From Betaproteobacteria bacterium (lineage in GTDB: Bacteria > Pseudomonadota > Gammaproteobacteria > Burkholderiales > Burkholderiaceae_C), in contig JANXLW010000410.1 in assembly GCA_025354965.1 (NCBI GenBank), forward strand, positions 1-15,934: a stretch of 15,934 bases of DNA. The letters are read 5' to 3'. The notes under the pieces are model-generated. The model saw only the letters and a list, made by a program, of their open reading frames with translations. It had not been told where the DNA came from and did no database searches. The translations under genes were made by a program, and so were the position numbers. How positions within the stretch are numbered: the first letter of the stretch is position 1; each line of letters starts with the position of its first letter. Shown one piece after another: positions 14,093 to 15,934 of the stretch.

Positions 14093-14141
14093 GGCGGCTG
14101 TCTCACTCGCGATAGCGCGCATTTGGCGTAGGCAAGCCGCC
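14093..14141. repeat. GC-rich inverted repeat in the gap between GST and SDR genes
   Basis: GGCGGCT at 14093-14099 is complementary to AGCCGCC at 14135-14141, with a 35-nt loop that holds a smaller CGCG-ATAG-CGCG stem at 14108-14119. It occupies the only gap over 100 bp inside this leftward cluster. No T-tract follows on the minus strand. It may modulate read-through or stabilise one transcript end; 7-bp GC-rich arms can also arise by chance. Confidence 0.3.
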
Positions 14142-14160
14142 CAGCGTCAACAGTCCCCCA

Positions 14161-14865
14161 TCATGGGTAGTACCGACTGCGCATGCGCTGACAATAGGTT
14201 TCCAGTTTCGGATACTGTTTCGCATGCTGTTTCAGGGCCGATTCCACCGGTGGCCAGACCAGGTTGGCGAGAAATGCGTAAGCGGTCGCATCGAGCGAAC
14301 AGGGCTCGTTGCCCATGAAGTAGGGCTTGTCGTCAAGAAAATCCGCCAGTGCCGTGATGTCACGCCGGCCAATCTCGTGGATCTCTTCCTGGCGGTGGCG
14401 ACCCATGCCGTGCCCGTGCATTTCCTTGATCAGTCCGCGCTGCGCAATGTGGGGCACGATCCATTTCAGTGGCACCGGCAACTTCCCAAAAAAAGCGATC
14501 CTGGTTTTTTCCCATCCGGTCGGCTCCACCCAACGGGTGTGAAGCAGCGCCCAATAAAGATTCTCCTCAATGAGGCGCTGAAACGCAAGCACAACGGCGC
14601 GTTGATCAGGGCCCAACCAAGCATCGAGCCGATCACCGTAGCTCGTCTTCAGATAGTCGATGACCAGGCTGGTGTCGGCAATGGTTTTGCCCTTGTCTTC
14701 GATGTAAGGCATCTTGCCCTTTGGCGCTTTTTTGAACGCCTGCAGGGTTGCCGGTGCGATCTCGAATGGCAATTTGGTCATGCGCAAATACGTTTCCAGT
14801 TTCATGCAAAAAGGGCTGGCGTTTGGCAGACCGAATGCGGGGTCAAATTGATACAGTTTGATCAT
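14161..14865 (-). CDS. Glutathione S-transferase family protein, Fax/metaxin-like
   Basis: 234 residues from the ATG at 14865 (MIKLYQFDPAFG). GAGG sits 8 nt upstream of it. An ATG two codons earlier (14871) is too close to that site, and the longer frame to 14955 would overlap the acyl-CoA dehydrogenase gene. The thioredoxin-like N-domain has SPFCMKLETYLRM (residues 17-29, with Cys20 at the active-site helix), PKGKMPYIEDKGKTIADTS with the cis-proline, and VIDYLKTSYGD. These features are typical of the Fax/metaxin-related GST branch. The helical C-domain includes QRLIEENLYWALLHTRW, GHGMGRHRQEEI and YFMGNEPCSLDATAYAFLAN. Function in bacteria is not well defined; detoxification of an electrophile or a thiol-dependent step are options. 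It lies 49 bp downstream of the acyl-CoA dehydrogenase gene. Confidence 0.92.
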   Translation of the reverse strand: MIKLYQFDPAFGLPNASPFCMKLETYLRMTKLPFEIAPATLQAFKKAPKGKMPYIEDKGKTIADTSLVIDYLKTSYGDRLDAWLGPDQRAVVLAFQRLIEENLYWALLHTRWVEPTGWEKTRIAFFGKLPVPLKWIVPHIAQRGLIKEMHGHGMGRHRQEEIHEIGRRDITALADFLDDKPYFMGNEPCSLDATAYAFLANLVWPPVESALKQHAKQYPKLETYCQRMRSRYYP

Positions 14866-14914
14866 GCCCATTTCCTCTGAGGGTGAAGCCAGATTCTGGC
14901 TAAATCGACTCAAC

Positions 14915-15934
14915 TCAAAATGCGTCTTCTGGCAGGTCTGCGCAGGTTTGGTCACGCGACGTCACCACACTCAGCCAAGCGCCAATCTTGGGTAACTCGT
15001 AGTGGTAAAAATAGCGTGTAGCACCTATTTTTCCGACAGTGTCACTTCTTGTTTTTTCTGCATCTTGCGTCAACGCAGCGCAACTCACGTCCAGCCAAAT
15101 CCAGGCCAGCACCGTGTGCCCAAATGCCTGCATATAGGGCACAGCATTGGCGAGCGCATCGGACGGGTTGCCCGTGACCCAGGCATTTTGGGTGGCAGCG
15201 CCCACATCCTGCAAGGCTAGGCCCAGTGCTTTGGCGTGGTTCGCCAATTCGGGCAGACGCGACGCCCGCAGCATGGTGGCGGACATGCGACTGGCAAGCA
15301 ACTGCATGCCGCTACCCTTTTCCATCAACACTTTGCGGCCCAGCAAGTCCATTGCCTGAATGCCGTGCGTGCCCTCGTGAATCATGTTCAAGCGGTTATC
15401 GCGCCAATACTGCTCGACTGGGAAATCACGGGTGTAGCCGTAGCCGCCATGGATCTGGATCGCCAGCGAGTTGGCTTCCAGGCACCACTCGCTGGGCCAG
15501 CTCTTGGCGATGGGAGTAAGAACTTCCAGCAACAGACGCGCCTCGTCGGCCGCCTCGGCAGTCCCAGTGTGTTGCTCGTCCACCAAACGGGCGCAGTACA
15601 AGGCCAGACTCAGAGCGCCTTCTCCATACGACTTTTGCGCCAGCAACATGCGTTTCACATCGGCGTGTTCGATGATGCGCACTTGTGGCTGCGACGCATC
15701 CTTGCCGCCTGCACTCACGGGGCGCCCTTGCGGCCTGTTTTTGGCATAGTCCAGCGAAGCGTAGTAGCCTGCCAAACCCAGCATGGTGGCCGCAATGCCG
15801 ACCCCGATGCGCGCTTCGTTCATCATGTGGAACATGCAACGCAGGCCCTCACCCGGCTTGCCTACCAGGTAGCCGACGGCACCAGCTCCATGGCCATCAA
15901 GGCCAACTCCAGTGGTCAGTACCGGGTATTTGCC
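14915..15934 (-). CDS. Acyl-CoA dehydrogenase (AidB/DmdC-like), C-terminal 339 residues; start beyond window edge
   Basis: The frame is open to the right edge, so roughly the first 40% (about 250 residues if it has the 590-600 residues usual for this branch) is missing. Visible blocks are DGHGAGAVGYLVGKPGEGLR, MFHMMNEARIGVG, YAKNRPQGR, IEHADVKRMLLAQKSYGEG, IQIHGGYGYTRDFPVEQYWRD and IHEGTHGIQAMDLLGRKV. The glutamate of the EGT motif (codon 15374-15376) aligns with the catalytic base of medium-chain-type acyl-CoA dehydrogenases. The C-terminal helical region ending RYFYHYELPKIGAW matches the extra C-terminal domain of the AidB/DmdC branch. The enzyme is an FAD flavoprotein that introduces the 2,3-double bond into an acyl-CoA and passes electrons to ETF. 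It is the most upstream visible gene of the leftward operon and the main hint that the cluster handles acyl-CoA substrates. Confidence 0.95.
   Translation of the reverse strand, partial: GKYPVLTTGVGLDGHGAGAVGYLVGKPGEGLRCMFHMMNEARIGVGIAATMLGLAGYYASLDYAKNRPQGRPVSAGGKDASQPQVRIIEHADVKRMLLAQKSYGEGALSLALYCARLVDEQHTGTAEAADEARLLLEVLTPIAKSWPSEWCLEANSLAIQIHGGYGYTRDFPVEQYWRDNRLNMIHEGTHGIQAMDLLGRKVLMEKGSGMQLLASRMSATMLRASRLPELANHAKALGLALQDVGAATQNAWVTGNPSDALANAVPYMQAFGHTVLAWIWLDVSCAALTQDAEKTRSDTVGKIGATRYFYHYELPKIGAWLSVVTSRDQTCADLPEDAF

Noticed and set aside
14224..14880. 218-codon open frame on the plus strand
   Set aside because: Mirror frame of the Fax-type GST gene, whose conserved motifs are on the minus strand.
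1..15934. Mobile element, prophage, CRISPR array or toxin-antitoxin system
   Set aside because: No transposase, integrase, phage structural gene, regularly spaced repeats or small overlapping gene pair was seen on either strand.

Overview
The window looks like a chromosomal segment of a betaproteobacterium, most likely Burkholderiales/Comamonadaceae (Rhodoferax- or Polaromonas-like). That placement is an inference from family content: ComEC next to an HDOD protein and a circularly permuted ATP-grasp protein, and a beta-oxidation-type operon carrying glutathione S-transferase (GST) genes. It also fits the moderately high GC coding sequence and the AGGAG-type ribosome binding sites. No tRNA, rRNA, CRISPR array, transposase or phage gene was seen.

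Layout. (1) Positions 1-4784, all on the minus strand: an HDOD-domain protein, then ComEC (DNA uptake channel), then a circularly permuted ATP-grasp protein that runs off the left edge. (2) Positions 4785-5108 form a divergent control region. (3) Positions 5109-9298, plus strand: a LuxI/GNAT-fold protein resembling N-acyl amino acid synthases of the FeeM type. After a 419-bp AT-rich, dyad-rich gap comes a 995-residue membrane protein with a periplasmic domain, a 7TM block, PAS, GGDEF and EAL, i.e. a cyclic-di-GMP synthase/phosphodiesterase. (4) Positions 9276-9307 hold a perfect 32-bp palindrome across the stop codon of that gene, where transcription converges with the next cluster. (5) Positions 9323-15934, minus strand: a long, tightly packed probable operon. 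In transcription order it encodes an acyl-CoA dehydrogenase (C-terminal part only), a Fax/metaxin-type GST, an SDR, a PaaI-type thioesterase, a zinc-independent NADP-dependent reductase (PTGR/CurA type), a second GST with an extra C-terminal domain, an ElaA-like GNAT acetyltransferase and a second SDR. Several neighbours overlap by 4 to 32 bp, which suggests translational coupling.

How the genes may work together. The right-hand operon has the enzyme classes expected for oxidising an acyl-CoA-type substrate (dehydrogenase, two SDRs, thioesterase, enone/enoyl reductase). The GSTs could deal with electrophilic intermediates. The actual substrate cannot be read from the sequence. The middle pair is the least ordinary part: a possible acyl-amino-acid signal synthase beside a large membrane c-di-GMP enzyme with its own sensor region. 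Whether they form one signalling unit is untested.
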